A DNA stretch of 64,000 nt from positions 18,982,187 to 19,046,186 of the forward strand of contig OX578284.1 in NCBI GenBank assembly GCA_951217055.1, written 5' to 3'. Source of the DNA: Gerris lacustris (lineage: Eukaryota > Arthropoda > Insecta > Hemiptera > Gerridae). The position numbers and the translations under genes were made by a program. The notes below the pieces were generated by a model that was given only the letters and a program-made list of their open reading frames with translations, did no database searches and was not told the DNA's origin. Of the stretch, positions 11,331 through 23,504 are shown one piece after another (within the stretch, counting starts at the first letter, position 1; every line of letters begins with the position of its first letter).

Positions 11331-11606
11331 AAAAAATAGGTATAATCCGCTTAATGATTTAAGATAAATATAACTTACCAATATATATTTTGCTTTCTTT
11401 ATGAAAATAATCTCTGATCAAATCCTTAAAAAATCAATAAGAAGGAAATCAACCGTTTTCCTGCAGCCGCAGTAATTACTCATTTAAAAAAAATGCTAAT
11501 GTAACTAATGAACCGTTTTGAGTACTCAGATTAATTAACAAATAAAATTAAAAAGAGATTAAACTATTTTTTACATCAATCTTTTATCAAACAGTTTTTG
11601 TTTTAT

Positions 11607-11937
11607 GATTCCAAGCTTACCGGAGGAAATGGAAACATAGTGATCGTTCTCAAGAACGAATATTTTTCCAAACACAAAAATTCCAAGACAGAAATCAGTT
11701 TCAGACATCAGGAAACTTGTCTTGCCGTTCAATAATTTATGTGAACCAACCAAACAGATCTTACAAGCTATTCGTACAATTTTTATGAAATTTTGATGCT
11801 AGGAAAACAAATTTTGACAGATTAAAAAAAAGAGGGGGAATGAAATAAATTAGACAATTATGAATCGTAAAGTAAACAAACATCATTAAACTATATGCAA
11901 TAGGACACAAGGAAGCAATGTGCCACACTAACTGGAG
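11607..11937 (+). repeat. Family A repeat, internally deleted
   Basis: Degraded terminal hairpin at 11607, then ccaagacagaaatc. The middle is missing; it rejoins at acaaattttgacag and ends with tgtgccacacta. The reverse ORF 11571-11753 is not a gene. Confidence 0.65.
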
Positions 11938-12337
11938 AGAGAAAAAAGCCTTGGGCTAGGTATGATCAAAAGGTTTATTAGTATTAGTACATAATCATCC
12001 TTTTAAAATCAAAATCTAAACACCGACGAATCTGTTCCAATTTTATATATCTATTTATTTGATTTGACTAAGCATAACGTTGATATAATATAAAACAGCA
12101 AGGTAAAATAATTAATACTTCTCTAATTGGTTTTCAGATGCGAAAACAGCGAACACCTATGTCAGATCTTTAATGTGTTTCCTTTGTTAATGGATATGAG
12201 TGATATGAGCCTATCCTTTTTTTAATTTTAGGTATTTTCTTTCTACCTTTCTTCTGAGGTATCGTCCAGTTTTACTGTGATATTTACTTATTATGGCTGC
12301 TCCCTAATAACTTCTTTAATAACTGCTTTTCCTATAA

Positions 12338-12965
12338 TACTTGTTATGAGTCCTCCTGTTTTCCTTTAATACTTGTTATGAGTCCTCCTGTTTTCCTTTA
12401 ATACTTGTTATGAGTCCTCCTGTTTTCCTTTAATACTTGTCATGGTTATGAGTTCTCCTGTTTTCCTTTAATACTTGTTATGGTTATGAGTTCTCCTGTT
12501 TTCCTTTAATACTTGTGTTATGGTTATGAGTTCTCCTGTTTTCCTTTAATACTTGTTATGAGTCCTCCTGTTTTCCTTTAATACTTGTTATGGTTATGAG
12601 TTCTCCTATTTTCCTTTAATACTTCTTATGAGTCCTCCTGTTTCCCTTTAATACTTCTTTAAGAGTCCTCCTGTTTTCCTAATATTTGTTATGAGTATTC
12701 CTGTTTTCCTTTAATACTTGTTATGGTTATGATTACTCCTGTTTCCCTTTAATACTTCTTATGGGTCCTCCAGTTTTCCTAATATTTGTTATGAGTATTA
12801 CTGTTTTCCTTTAATACTTGTTATGGTTATGAGTACTCCTGTTTCCCTTTGATACTTCTTATGAGTCCTCCTGTTTTCCTAATATTTGTTATGATTGTTC
12901 CTGTTTTCCTTTAATACTTGTTATGAGTCCTTCTATTTTCCTAATATTATTTTTTAGTACTCCTG
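12338..12965 (+). repeat. Minisatellite, unit 32 bp (38-bp variant)
   Basis: About 19 units of atacttgttatgagtcctcc plus tgttttccttta. Variant units carry an extra tggtta. Variant units recur as multi-unit blocks towards the right end. Confidence 0.9.
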
Positions 12966-13065
12966 TTTTTATCTTAAAATCCCTGCTTAAGAGTAAAAAA
13001 TAGTCCATTATCGATCTAAAGCGATTTTTATTTTGTTTATAATACATACCATATATTATGTTTTA

Positions 13066-13495
13066 GTCACTAAAGCATCATGTTTGAATTATTTATTTGG
13101 AGTTTTTCAGTTAAAATTGGGGGGCCAGCTACAGAGTATATAAGTTTGCAACCATGTAACTAGAACGCTCTCTACTCTTTTTACCTAAATTTGTCATTTG
13201 TGTCTTAGTTACAGTCACTAAGAGCAGTTTGATCGATAATTTTATTTCTTAAATGTCCTGCCATAAGATAAAAGCTTACAATTGTCGATAGAGAACGCTC
13301 TGTTTATCTAGATAATGTAATTTATGTCTCCATCATTAAAAAATGGTTTGATTAATTATTTTTCCTACTGAAGGATTTTCTGTTGTCCTACTATAAAGTA
13401 AATAAGTTTTCAACTATTGACCTAGAACGATCTTTTCTATTGACGTTTATGTCACAGTCACTAAAAAGTAATTTTATTTGTGATTATTTACCTTT
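13066..13495 (+). repeat. Diverged tandem repeat, about 132-bp unit
   Basis: Three to four diverged units, with matching stretches aagtttgcaacc / aagcttacaatt / aagttttcaact each followed by tagaacg or agaacgctct, and with cagtcactaa between them. Confidence 0.55.
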
Positions 13496-14011
13496 TCTCT
13501 TTAAAGGGTTTAATCGTCAGGTTATTACGGTATAAAATTGATGGTTAGTACACTTAATACCTCTCAAGACGATATTTTCCACCGGAGTCTCTACACTTGG
13601 CTAACAGCTATTTTTAATGACAGCAGTTTTAGACAAGACTGTACAAAGCTTCTTCCTTAGCTTGACTGATGCTTCTACCAGACAAACTTTCACTATATTG
13701 ATAATAAACGTCTTGACTTCGTGCAATCTATACCGTACCGATAAACTTCATCAACTTGTAAACTATAATAATGTTAATGGCAAGGAAATTTAAGTGGAAA
13801 AAGTAACGGATCATTATAGGATATTTTGAAAGGAATAAAAAAACATAATAGCGGTATTTTTTTGCAGTATTTGAATTCGCTATAGAAATAAAACAATAAA
13901 GTCAAGTAGGATAATAAAGAATGAAATCAAAAAATGACTGAATAAATGAGTTTTTTAACATGGACATGTTTTGGTTCTTGGGTGCAGAAGAAATTTCCGT
14001 CACGCAAAAAC

Positions 14012-14265
14012 GACATGAAAAAGTGACGCTTTTATTAAATATCGTGCAAGGAAGTTCGGATTTAACAGGAGGTCTATAGGTTTTCATTTGAAGTACAATA
14101 TTTTGACGATAGGTGGACTGAAGTTTCATTCAGTAAAAGATATGAAAAATGTGAAACTTTTAAATATCGTGCCAAAAATTTGTAATATTATAGAAGGTAG
14201 ATTGGTTTTCACTTGTATATTCATTGTAGTACTATATTTTGCCAATAGAAGAGCTGAAGTTTACA
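14012..14265 (+). repeat. Diverged tandem pair, about 128 bp
   Basis: Two copies share atgaaaaa.gtga, ttaaatatcgtgc, ggttttca.ttg and agtac.atattttg. The small ORFs here (13902-14129 reverse, 14088-14294 forward) lie within it. Confidence 0.55.
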
Positions 14266-14583
14266 TCAGCACTATTATTCTATATAGTTTATAAATTTTA
14301 TATAAAATTATGTCAGAGCTCCTAGCGGACCAAACGGTAATTAAAATGGATTAATGTTTCATCATTTCACACCATAAGATTCATCTACTATATCAATTTT
14401 CTCAACTTTAAGGACAACATTGAAATGAACAACGTGAATATATATATCCAATGCCCAAAAATATTCAAGATTCAATGTTTTTCCATGAAAAGGAGAAAAT
14501 AAGTTTGTTTTTTAGAGCTGGGATAGCTAATATACATCAGTCCTTCTGCTTATATATGAATGTGATAAGTAGGAAATAACATA

Positions 14584-14972
14584 CAGGGTGTCCCAAAAAA
14601 GCTTAGCCCGCTTTTCAGAACAGGGTTCTACATGTGAAAATAAGTCGAAAATGAATTTTTCGATTTCGGCTTAGTTTAGCCATAATCCGCCATTTTGAAT
14701 TTCTTTTTTTAAAAAAAATTATATTTCAAGAACTCTTGAATGGCGCCATTTTGAAATTTGATAAATTTGAGAACTAATATTTTTGGAAATTTTAGATATC
14801 AGAGTTAGTAAGACATCTGTCAAGTTTCACAAAAATATCTTGAAGAGTTTTTGAAATATAATTTTTTAAAAAGAAATACAAAATGGCGGATTGTGGCTAA
14901 ACTAAGCCCGACTTATTTTCACATGTAGAACCCTGTTCTGTATAGCGCTCTAAGCTTTTTTGGGACACCCTG
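14584..14972. mobile_element. Mariner-like MITE, 389 bp
   Basis: CAGGGTGTCCCAAAAAAGCT at the left, its complement at the right, flanked by TA (14582-14583 and 14973-14974). The arms extend about 100 bp inward. No ORF. TIR type and TA target fit Tc1/mariner. Confidence 0.85.
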
Positions 14973-14974
14973 TA

Positions 14975-15568
14975 TATTACCTTCAGACCTCAAATATTCC
15001 TAAACCGCTGTCTAGGTTGAATGATCGATAGAAGCTAGACACAATTTCAAATGAAGATCTAAGGGAGGCTGATGAGCACCAGCAACTAAACGCTATCCAG
15101 ATTGAGGAGAGAATGGTGATGGATTAGGTACAGTCAGGAAACTATAAGGGAAAATATGGACTTGATTAGAACCCCAATGGAACCCACAAACGCGACCTGG
15201 GGCGGCAAATTGGTATGGTCGTCCCAACAACACTTGGAAGAGATCGGTCATTGGTCGAAAAAAAAAATTGGCAATGTTTTGAAGTGAAGCTAAAACAGTG
15301 ACAAAGCTGCACTGCACAATGCTACTCAAGGAGAGTTAGGAATTAAGTCAAGTATATTTTTAATAATTTGGGCCTAATTTTGGGCCTTTTTTGTACACCT
15401 GTGACATGCGAGTCTAGTTTTAGGAGGAAAGGAGTTAGGATTCGAATATTGCTCAGCGAGATTCCACGAAATGTTTGTTACGGCCTACGGCCTTTCATGA
15501 AATTGAGTGAAAACTACTGTTTTAGGGTACTACATTTCGTTCATCGCAAAAGCCGGGTGCAAACTGAA
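14975..15568. other. No gene seen
   Basis: Mixed sequence with chance ORFs (15093-15329 reverse, 15368-15787 forward, the latter running into an inverted repeat). No recognisable motif. Confidence 0.45.
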
Positions 15569-15775
15569 ACGCAGGCGGCGCAGGGCAGGGCAGCACAGTT
15601 TTTTTTAACCGCAGAAGTATACGAAACTTCGCGATTTGAGACGCAAAATAGGGCAGGGCAGTACTGTACCAGACGTGGCCTACCCGACGCAAGTGGATCT
15701 GGCGTCTCAATTCACGCGTTTTTGTATTTCTGCGGTAGAAAAAAACTCTTCTCCTCTGGTCTGCATCACCTGCGA
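15569..15775. repeat. GC-rich fold-back element
   Basis: Inverted segments accgcagaa / ttctgcggt and tgagacgc / gcgtctca, with outer gcaggc / cacctgc. The left part has repeated cagggcaggg. Probably a MITE, with ends approximate. Overlapping ORFs on both strands follow from the symmetry. Confidence 0.5.
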
Positions 15776-16739
15776 CTCAAATCATAAAAAGAACAAAGTA
15801 CCTCAAATTACCTCAGGTATCTTTACTTTTAGTTGTAAAAAAAGTGCTATTTCAACAGGCACCTGCTAACGACTTCATTTTGTAGAACGGAATTATATAA
15901 GTTCCTCGAAAAAAAGCGAGCATCCATTACCTCGTTAGATCCAAGTCTACACCGGAAATATGTATTTTATATGGGCTCCTTTGACGGTAACTTAAAACAA
16001 TTTTACAAGCCGGAAAAGAAGGAAAATAGAACAAACAAAATAACGAAAGTTAAAAGACATTACTGAATGGAAAAAATCAACTCTATACAAAATAAAACTG
16101 AAAAATATGATATAATTCTGCTAAATTGTCACACAACACTTTTGCCTTGCTCCCGTCCTCAACACAAATACTCTTTTTTTAACATCTAGTCCCTTCTATA
16201 AAGTATTCATAAAAAAATGGTCTAATTTATTTTGTTTAAACTTGTGCCATATCTACATAATGCTATTTTCTTACAAACTAAATTATTTCCCAGGAAAGCG
16301 ACTTTTTATTGGTATTTAAAGAAAATACTGTCTTAAGCAAATAAATTGTTTGTGCGTGAAATCTAACGTAAAAAGGGTTTCGTTGGTATTGTGAACATTA
16401 CATTTGTTATAATAGAGGGGGGGGGGATTCCCCACTTAAAATTAAAAAAAAAAAAAAAAAATCCCGTGACAGGAGTTATCCGCCATTTTGGATTCCCAGT
16501 TAATCAGCTTAAATTGCTATTCTTACTTTTTCGATGGCCCAGCAGACACATCTTGCATACTTTTATATGATTTTAGTAACAGCAGAAATTTTTTTTGGGG
16601 GGGGGGGGACACGCAAAATTTTGATGATTTTGACAAAATAGCATGAAAAATTTAACACTCTCCGCAAGTGTTAAATATTTTTGTAATCTACTCTTCAATA
16701 CCTTTCATTTAATACCCAATTTTTTTTTTTTTTTTTTAG

Positions 16740-17275
16740 CAATAATGTTGCTATACACCTAAGTTGTGAGTTATGTTCGTTTGTTTTGATTACTCGAATC
16801 GAATGATTACTGTGTATGTACTGAATGAATTGTTGTTAAAAACAATGAATGTACATTGTTTTTAAACACTGGAAAACAAGGGTAAATACGCAGAAACCCT
16901 ACGACAGAGAGCGCTCTGACCCCAGTTATCCCATAGAGTATTTTTTAATGTTGCCCTATACAACTAAGTTGTATAGAGCCCTCGAACCGAAAGAAACCTG
17001 TGTTTTTCCTTCATTGTCTTTACAAAATTAAAAACAAGGGTAAATACGCAGAGAGCCTACGACAGAGAGCGCTCTGGCCCCAGTTATCCCATTGAGTATT
17101 TTTAAATGTTGCCCTATACACCTAAGTTGTAAGTTATATAGAGCCCTCGAACCGAAAGAAAACCGTGTTTTTCCTTCATTGTCTTTACAAAGTGGAAAAC
17201 AAGGGTAAATACGCAGAAAGCCTACGACAGAGGGTGCCCTGACCCCCGTTATACCATAGAGTATTTTTCCGGTTA
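16740..17275 (+). repeat. Tandem repeat, about 160-bp unit
   Basis: Units align at aagggtaaatacgcag (16878, 17036, 17201), periods 158 and 165; the third is partial and a fragment precedes the first. Each carries acgacagag and tgttgccctata. The 60-aa ORF 16849-17031 is one unit's reading. Confidence 0.8.
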
Positions 17276-17613
17276 ATCGACCCCTATTGAAGCGTAGATA
17301 AAGCGGTGAACGAACCTCCCTAGTTCTTTACTGTAGAATAATTAGAAACATTTAACTGTTATTTATTACCCAGACTCTGGCTTCCTTTCGTAATCCTTAA
17401 ATCTACCTAGACTGATTTATTGCTTAATTCTCATTCCTCAATAATCACCACTTTAAATAAGTAAAATATTTAAGATAAATCAAGACAAACAATTTACTAG
17501 TTTTATTATTCATTAATTCGAAAACTTTTTGGTAAAAAATTACATCGTTTCAAATGTATGAAAAATCTGAAGACATTTTTCAAACTTTACTTGAGAAACG
17601 ATAATTCTATAAA

Positions 17614-18068
17614 TAGTCTGCCAATTTGTGTGGCACATAGCTTCCACGCGTCCTATTTCGTATGCTTTAATGATTTTATGCTTTTACAATCAATTATTGT
17701 CACAATTTATTTAATTCCCCTCCACCCGTTTTATATCTATGTCTAAATTGCTTTGATTTTTTTACATGAATTAATGTATCGATTTACTCGATTTAGCAAA
17801 AGTTAAAGAGCTCAGACTGTTCAAATTAATCTGGGGCTATCTGCGGATTACTTTCGATAAACTATAAAAGTTTCAGATGAGTAGTTTTCAAGATATAGGT
17901 GAAAATAAACATATGTTGCTCAAGTGGAAGAGAAATAAATAGGCACACAATGTTGAAACTTATATGGGACCAACAATAGGATAATTATAACCTAACATTT
18001 AAATTTAATTATAATCGTACGAGTAGTTTAAGATATGTTGGTTTGCAAAAATTGAGTGACAGACCAAC
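17614..18068 (-). repeat. Family A repeat, hairpin end missing
   Basis: Starts agtctgccaatttgtgtggc and follows the standard A order as far as gttggtttgcaaaaattgag. It stops where the (GACA)n segment would be and abuts a tandem repeat. Confidence 0.75.
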
Positions 18069-18079
18069 AGCCTGTCCCA

Positions 18080-18315
18080 TAAAATTTAAAACCAGAGTTA
18101 AATAGTTATACGGATTACGGATGGCTTTATTCCTACATTTTCAAGGGAAAATAATCTAACCTATAGAATTAAAATCCCAAGTTAAATAGTTATATTGATA
18201 GCTTTATTCCAATATTTTCAAGGGGATATAGTCTAACCCATCAAATTAAAAACCCGAGTTAAATAGTTATATTGGTAGCTTTATTACTACATTTCCAAGG
18301 GGATATAGTCTAAAA
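18080..18315 (+). repeat. Tandem repeat, about 80-bp unit
   Basis: Three units aligned at gttaaatagttat (18098, 18181, 18258), each followed by ggctttatt/agctttatt and caaggg. Confidence 0.8.
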
Positions 18316-19605
18316 AAATTAAATTGAAATAAAAACAAAAAAAAATTAAATTTAAATGACAACAAAAAAAACAAAACTGATTCTTCTTTGTTCTAACATT
18401 TTGGATTAGGTATTTGTCACAATGCGCTTAAATTGTGGAATTTATTTTGTTCACTCAGAATTTAAGTCTCTGTTACTTGAAACAATTATGTAAATTATAG
18501 TTTTGACTTAAAAATAAAGAATGAAAAAAGTTTAACTGATTTGGATTAATATTTGAATAACTAACCTATCAAGTGACAAATTAACATCAACTTGATTTTT
18601 GGTATACTATCTAATTTTGTACTTAGGATCATAAAAATCACATTGTCCACCAAAATTGGCGGGACATAACCACTCTTCATCGATTTGTTTTTTCGAATGG
18701 CTATTACCAGCTATATCCCGCAGACGAACTTAGCCGACCATATATTCTTAAAATGCATCAAAAGATTAACTTATCAAACTTCTAGCTTGATGTTAGTCAG
18801 AAATTTTTTTGCACGCCATCTCCTAGACTAAGTTAAGCAAAGCGAAATCACAATAATTTAAGAACAATAAAACATTTATTACGAAAAATTCACAACGCAA
18901 ACTAAAGTATCCATTAAGCGTTTAACATTTTGTAAACTATTTTCTCCTTTTTTTTAATAAAACGAAAAAAATACTTATTTTTTCACAAAACAAAAAAAAA
19001 AACATTTAAAAAATACAAACAAAAGAGAAGTACAATGAAATAAAAATATTCCCTCGGTGTTTTACCGCCTAAACTCAAGGTTTAAGTGAGCCATGAAAAA
19101 GAAAAAAACCGTAAACGAGAAAATGCTAAAACAAGTAGCGAGGAAGGGTTTGTTTTTTAGGAGTGTAGATATAGATCAGCTGTTGTCGTGAGGATCAGCT
19201 GATTGTTTGTTTTTGTTTTTCTCATGATGCTTTCACTTTTCACGGAACGCTATGTGTTAGCTTGTAGTTAGTTTCTGAACATCTAAAAGTGTCCTTGTTG
19301 CAACTTCATTATTTTATTTACCTGTAGATTCTAATCAGCTTTGTAAATAATAAAATCTTGCTTAAACTGTACAATTAAAAACTCTAAACAATGAATAAAC
19401 TAACTGGATACTTAATGTCACAAAACGTTTTTGTATTCTACTCCAAGGAAATCAGAAGATACTTCTTTAATGATCTATAACCACCTTCTAACCGGTTCTT
19501 TGATGATCTGTAAGACACGGTTTATTAATTTGCGGTGATATACTTGTAAGAAGGAGAGATTAGCCATTTCATTCATGAATCGATGTTGAACCATTGACAA
19601 ACTAT
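18316..19605. other. No convincing gene
   Basis: AT-rich with A-runs. A reverse reading at 19475-19603 gives a fairly normal-looking peptide ending EPVRRWL, but upstream it enters the TIR element at 19606, so it is not called. Confidence 0.4.
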
Positions 19606-20035
19606 AGGTTTGTTCCAACCAAGCATTGCACGTCCCCGGGATTGTCATGGGCATGCGCAATGGATAAAACCCGTTCCAAGCCGACCTGTGATAGTGTTTC
19701 GTACCGTCCACGAAACTGTTCCAACCCGGGCAGGGATCGTTTGCGAACCGTTCACTGTTCGGTCCCAACGATCCTCCGACAATACCATGTACTGGTTTGT
19801 ATGACATGCGCAGTTATGTCAAAATGTCAATAATCACAAATATCAACAGGAAGGTTCCCTAACTGTTAGGTTTCCTTGAATGTTTTTAATACAGTGCGAA
19901 TTATAGTCCTAAACTCGTTCCAACCTGACATTATTTTATTGCAGTACAATGTTAGCGCATGCGTATGAAACCTGTCCTAAACGATCCGCGGGACGATACA
20001 AAGGACGGTACAAATAGGGGGGTTGGAACAAACCT
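19606..20035. mobile_element. TIR element, 430 bp, unclassified
   Basis: Perfect 15-bp TIR AGGTTTGTTCCAACC (19606-19620) and its complement (20021-20035). The interior is GC-richer than the flanks, with recurrent gttccaa. No target duplication settled. Overlapping ORFs in several frames are incidental. Confidence 0.7.
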
Positions 20036-21544
20036 CATATTTGTGTAGAACATGTTCCACTTCTAGAGAAATAGAAGTCGATAATATCGACTTCAATATA
20101 TTATATGGGTGACAAATTAATGCATTTTTGTGTTCATATGAAATATGTACACTGTACACTATCTGATTTCACTACAGGATTTTTTGTACAGGTGGTATTC
20201 CTGACTTAATATATTATTTATATTAGAAAAAACGCAATAAGTGACGCAGATTGTTGGTTTTTCGTTTTTTTTTATCCAACCTCTCCAGCACCCTCTAGTG
20301 CTAAAAAAATGTGTTTTTGATAGTTTACCCTGTTTTTTTGAGTACTTTTTTTACGTGAAGACAAAACCTTATAAAAAGTATTCTATCTTGTAGAGGACAC
20401 TTTGGAGATGGTATAATAATAACCATTTATTATAACTTCATAAAATATACACATAGGTACTTCTTATTTTTTTTACATAAAATAAGAACATTATTTACAT
20501 GAAAAATACATCATTTTTGGTTACAAATCGGCATTGAGCCGTGGTAATTGAGATGGTACCCTACTCTGGACTTTTTTGATTCGAACCCCTCCAAGTGATC
20601 TCATAATAAGCCTCCAAAGATGAGTGATTTCCATATTTTTATATTTAGGGGTTCATTCATTTTATATGTTTTTGTACGGGGGGTTCATCATATTATGCGA
20701 ACACCCCGAATTTGGGTTCTCTCTAATTCAGACTCAAAAGTCCTGAAGATCCTCCTCAATTGAAGTCGAAACTTTTCCTACGTTTTCAAACAGAGTTTAA
20801 AGTTATGATATTTTCTTATGAGTAATTTTCTCGTACTTTCGCTGTTAATGCTAGAAATCGTAAAAATCGACTAGTCACGGGTTGCTCCGGTCTGTCCCAT
20901 AGGATGTCTCGTGGCATAGTTGTATCACTATAAACTTCCATGTGATATCATTACATGGTCATGATAGCGCGTAACGCTACTCACATTTTGTGTAAGAAAG
21001 GGAGTACTTGTCCAAGAGCGAATTGTGGTGATTATGATACAACGACTTCCTTGTCAGCATAAGAGAGTTTTGACCGTCTTGTTACAGAGTCAATCAACAA
21101 ACAAATAATTCTACCTAAGAGTAGCTATTATATTGCACCTACTTTGAGTTTAAAATTCGATTTAAATTACCCATATTATAAAGCAAATTCTACTTAAAAT
21201 AAATTGTAATTTATTTATTAAATAATAATCCATTACGATTTAAAACAAAGCCTTCAAGATCATCCGGAATTTGTTCTTAGAGCTTAATAAAAATCCAATA
21301 GCTAATAAAATATTAGGTTTTTTACCAATAAAGTTTGCTATTTATACAAAAAGGTTCACCATTCATCAGTGGCAGTTCCACAAAAACATTAAACTTATTA
21401 AATATTAAAACAATAACCAAGTTATTATTTACCCTTCTCCATAGATTGCCAAAGCAAAAGCCCGCGTTTTTTACTACATATTTACAGAAAATTGGCTAGA
21501 TCTTACTTATCAGCCAAAATTACGTCCTTGAAAAATGTGGGGGT
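20036..21544. other. No gene seen
   Basis: AT-rich. A near-palindrome gaagtcgataatatcgactt occurs near 20075. Otherwise nothing recognisable. Confidence 0.45.
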
Positions 21545-21616
21545 GGCCTGTTGGTCTAGGGGTATGATTCTCGCTTCGGGTGCGAGAGGTCCCGGGTTCA
21601 AATCCCGGACAGGCCC
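21545..21616 (+). tRNA. tRNA-Pro (anticodon CGG)
   Basis: A complete 72-nt cloverleaf. Acceptor stem GGCCTGT pairs with ACAGGCC, with discriminator C. The anticodon stem CTCGC/GCGAG encloses loop TTCGGGT, giving anticodon CGG for proline. The T arm contains GGTTCAAATCC, a perfect Pol III B-box. It has no intron, and CCA is not encoded. A T-run just downstream (about 21620) is the expected Pol III terminator. It would supply proline at CCG codons in cytosolic translation. It is intact and looks functional. Confidence 0.95.
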
Positions 21617-21617
21617 T

Positions 21618-21626
21618 GCTATTTTT
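21618..21626 (+). terminator. Pol III terminator of tRNA-Pro
   Basis: A run of five T directly 3' of the tRNA, the usual RNA polymerase III stop signal. Confidence 0.7.
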
Positions 21627-21852
21627 ATCATTATAGTAGCTATATAAGACCATCCATATTCAATGATGTGAATGAATAACATCGTATTCGAGCTTGAAAA
21701 CGAATAAAACAAATTCAACAATTCAGTGAAAAGTTCAGAGCAAATTAACTTAATTCGCTAAATGAAATTCTTAATAAGGCGCCAATAACTAAGTAACCGA
21801 GATAAATATGGCGACTTTACACAAGCTAGTGTAAACTTCATAATACAGCCTA

Positions 21853-21990
21853 ACTACTGCCTACTAACAGGTTCTTTAGCGAACTAACTACTAACAGGTA
21901 GCTTAGCGAACTAACTACTAACGGTTTTAAAGTTTAGCGGACTGCCAACCCTACAAGTTTAGCGAACTACCTGCCCTGCAAGTAACGATT
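21853..21990 (+). repeat. Short degenerate tandem repeats
   Basis: Repeats of about 27-35 bp containing aactaactactaac and tttagcg(a/g)act. Confidence 0.6.
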
Positions 21991-22089
21991 TCTGGACAAT
22001 AGGTTGTAATAAAATAAAAATTGGCCAAGTATACACTACCAGCACACTGAAAGGGTCCGTAGGAAATTTAACAAAAAGGAGGAGTTCGT

Positions 22090-22205
22090 TAACCAGCACA
22101 ATCGGTCCAGCCGAATCAAGATGGCGGCCATTTTAAAAGTTTGTTTCAGCTATAACTTGAAACAAACGCCTTTATTTATATTAATTTTTACTGTCCAAAC
22201 AAAAT
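22090..22205 (+). repeat. Family E dispersed repeat
   Basis: Shares atggcggccattttaaaa and agctataact with 24525-24660. Function unknown. Confidence 0.5.
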
Positions 22206-22900
22206 AAATCTTCTTCAAAGTGTCTGTGTCTAGCCTATTTATTTAACCCCATAAACTTCAATCCAAAGTTCAAACGTATTTTCAGATACTTTTTAAGTTA
22301 ATGTAATTATTAGTTACAACTTAATCAACCGCATCACATCTTCGCTACACTTGTCAAAAAGAACGAAAAAAGGAAAAGTATATAACTTTGCATAATATGC
22401 GCATGTTTCACTTTCGATATCGAATCATGACAGCGTGCGAGACTGTCTATGGAATTCTTCCTTAAGTTGTTGCGTTTCAATTATTTAGACATATAATTTT
22501 CTTAGTGCACGTTTTTCCATTTCTCTATCTTCACTTCATAGGCGAAACTTTCTTCAACTTTTCTTTCGATTTTCAACAAAGTAAAGCTTTCTTAAAAATA
22601 TGAGGTGATAGAGAGTGGAATAAGCTAGAAATTCTATGAAACCTTGAATTTTTATAAGTTACCATTATATCTTATCAATTCACAAAAAATAAATTGTTAT
22701 TATACCTTCTTTAAATATATTTAAACTGACTATATTCTCATAATGTTTGGATGTTCAGATTTTCTATCTTACATTTATGTGGTCATAGATTTAGATGTGT
22801 TCCACATCTAAGACCGCAACCAACATTTTAACTTCCTGCATTCTTAATCTATTTATGCTTCTCATATTTTTTTTATTTTTAAAAAATAAAAAATTATTAT

Positions 22901-23504
22901 GCTTCCGAAGTTAACGGAAGCTATGTGATCGTTCTGAAGAACGAAAATATTTCTTGTCTCCGCTTTCAAAAATTCCAAGACAGAAATCCGTTTCAGATAT
23001 CACAGAAAATTTTTGGTTCCGTGTCTGTCTGTCGATCAGTCACTCAATTTTTGCGAACCAACATATCTTGAAAAACTACACGTCCGATTTTATTGAAATT
23101 TGTATGGTAGGTCATAATTAAGCTCATTGTTGGTCCTACATAAGTTCTGTTCCAACCTTCTGCGCTCATTATTTATCTTTCACCTTCCACATGCGCACAA
23201 ACATACATTTGTTTACACTTTACACCTATAGCTTCAAAAGTACTTATCTGATTTGTATGGAACTTTATAGTTTATCGAAAGTAACCCGCAGATAGCCCCA
23301 GAACCACAACCGTCTGCGCTCTTTAAAGTTTGCTAAATTGATACTAAATTCATGTAAAAAAAATCAAGACAATTTTGACAGATTAAAAAAAAACGGGGAA
23401 ACAATTAAACAGATTAGACGAAAATTGTTTGTAAAAGCATAAAATCAATAAAGTACGTGATAGGATGCGAGGAAGCTATGTATCCACACCAATTGACAGT
23501 CTAT
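22901..23504 (+). repeat. Family A repeat, near full length
   Basis: Hairpin end gcttccgaagttaacggaag at the start. The standard interior follows (gaaccaacatatcttgaaaa, cccacatgcgcac-type segment, agatagcccag). It ends ggaagctatgta..cacaccaattgacagtct. About 604 bp; a good reference copy. Confidence 0.85.

Noticed and set aside
15368..15787. 139-codon ORF and overlapping opposite frames
   Set aside because: Runs through the GC-rich fold-back at 15569-15775; open frames on both strands reflect its symmetry.
19475..19807. 110-codon reverse ORF
   Set aside because: Two thirds lies within the TIR element at 19606-20035; the remaining 40 residues look protein-like but lack support.
20568..20585. 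B-box-like gattcgaacccc on the reverse strand
   Set aside because: No A-box or cloverleaf around it.
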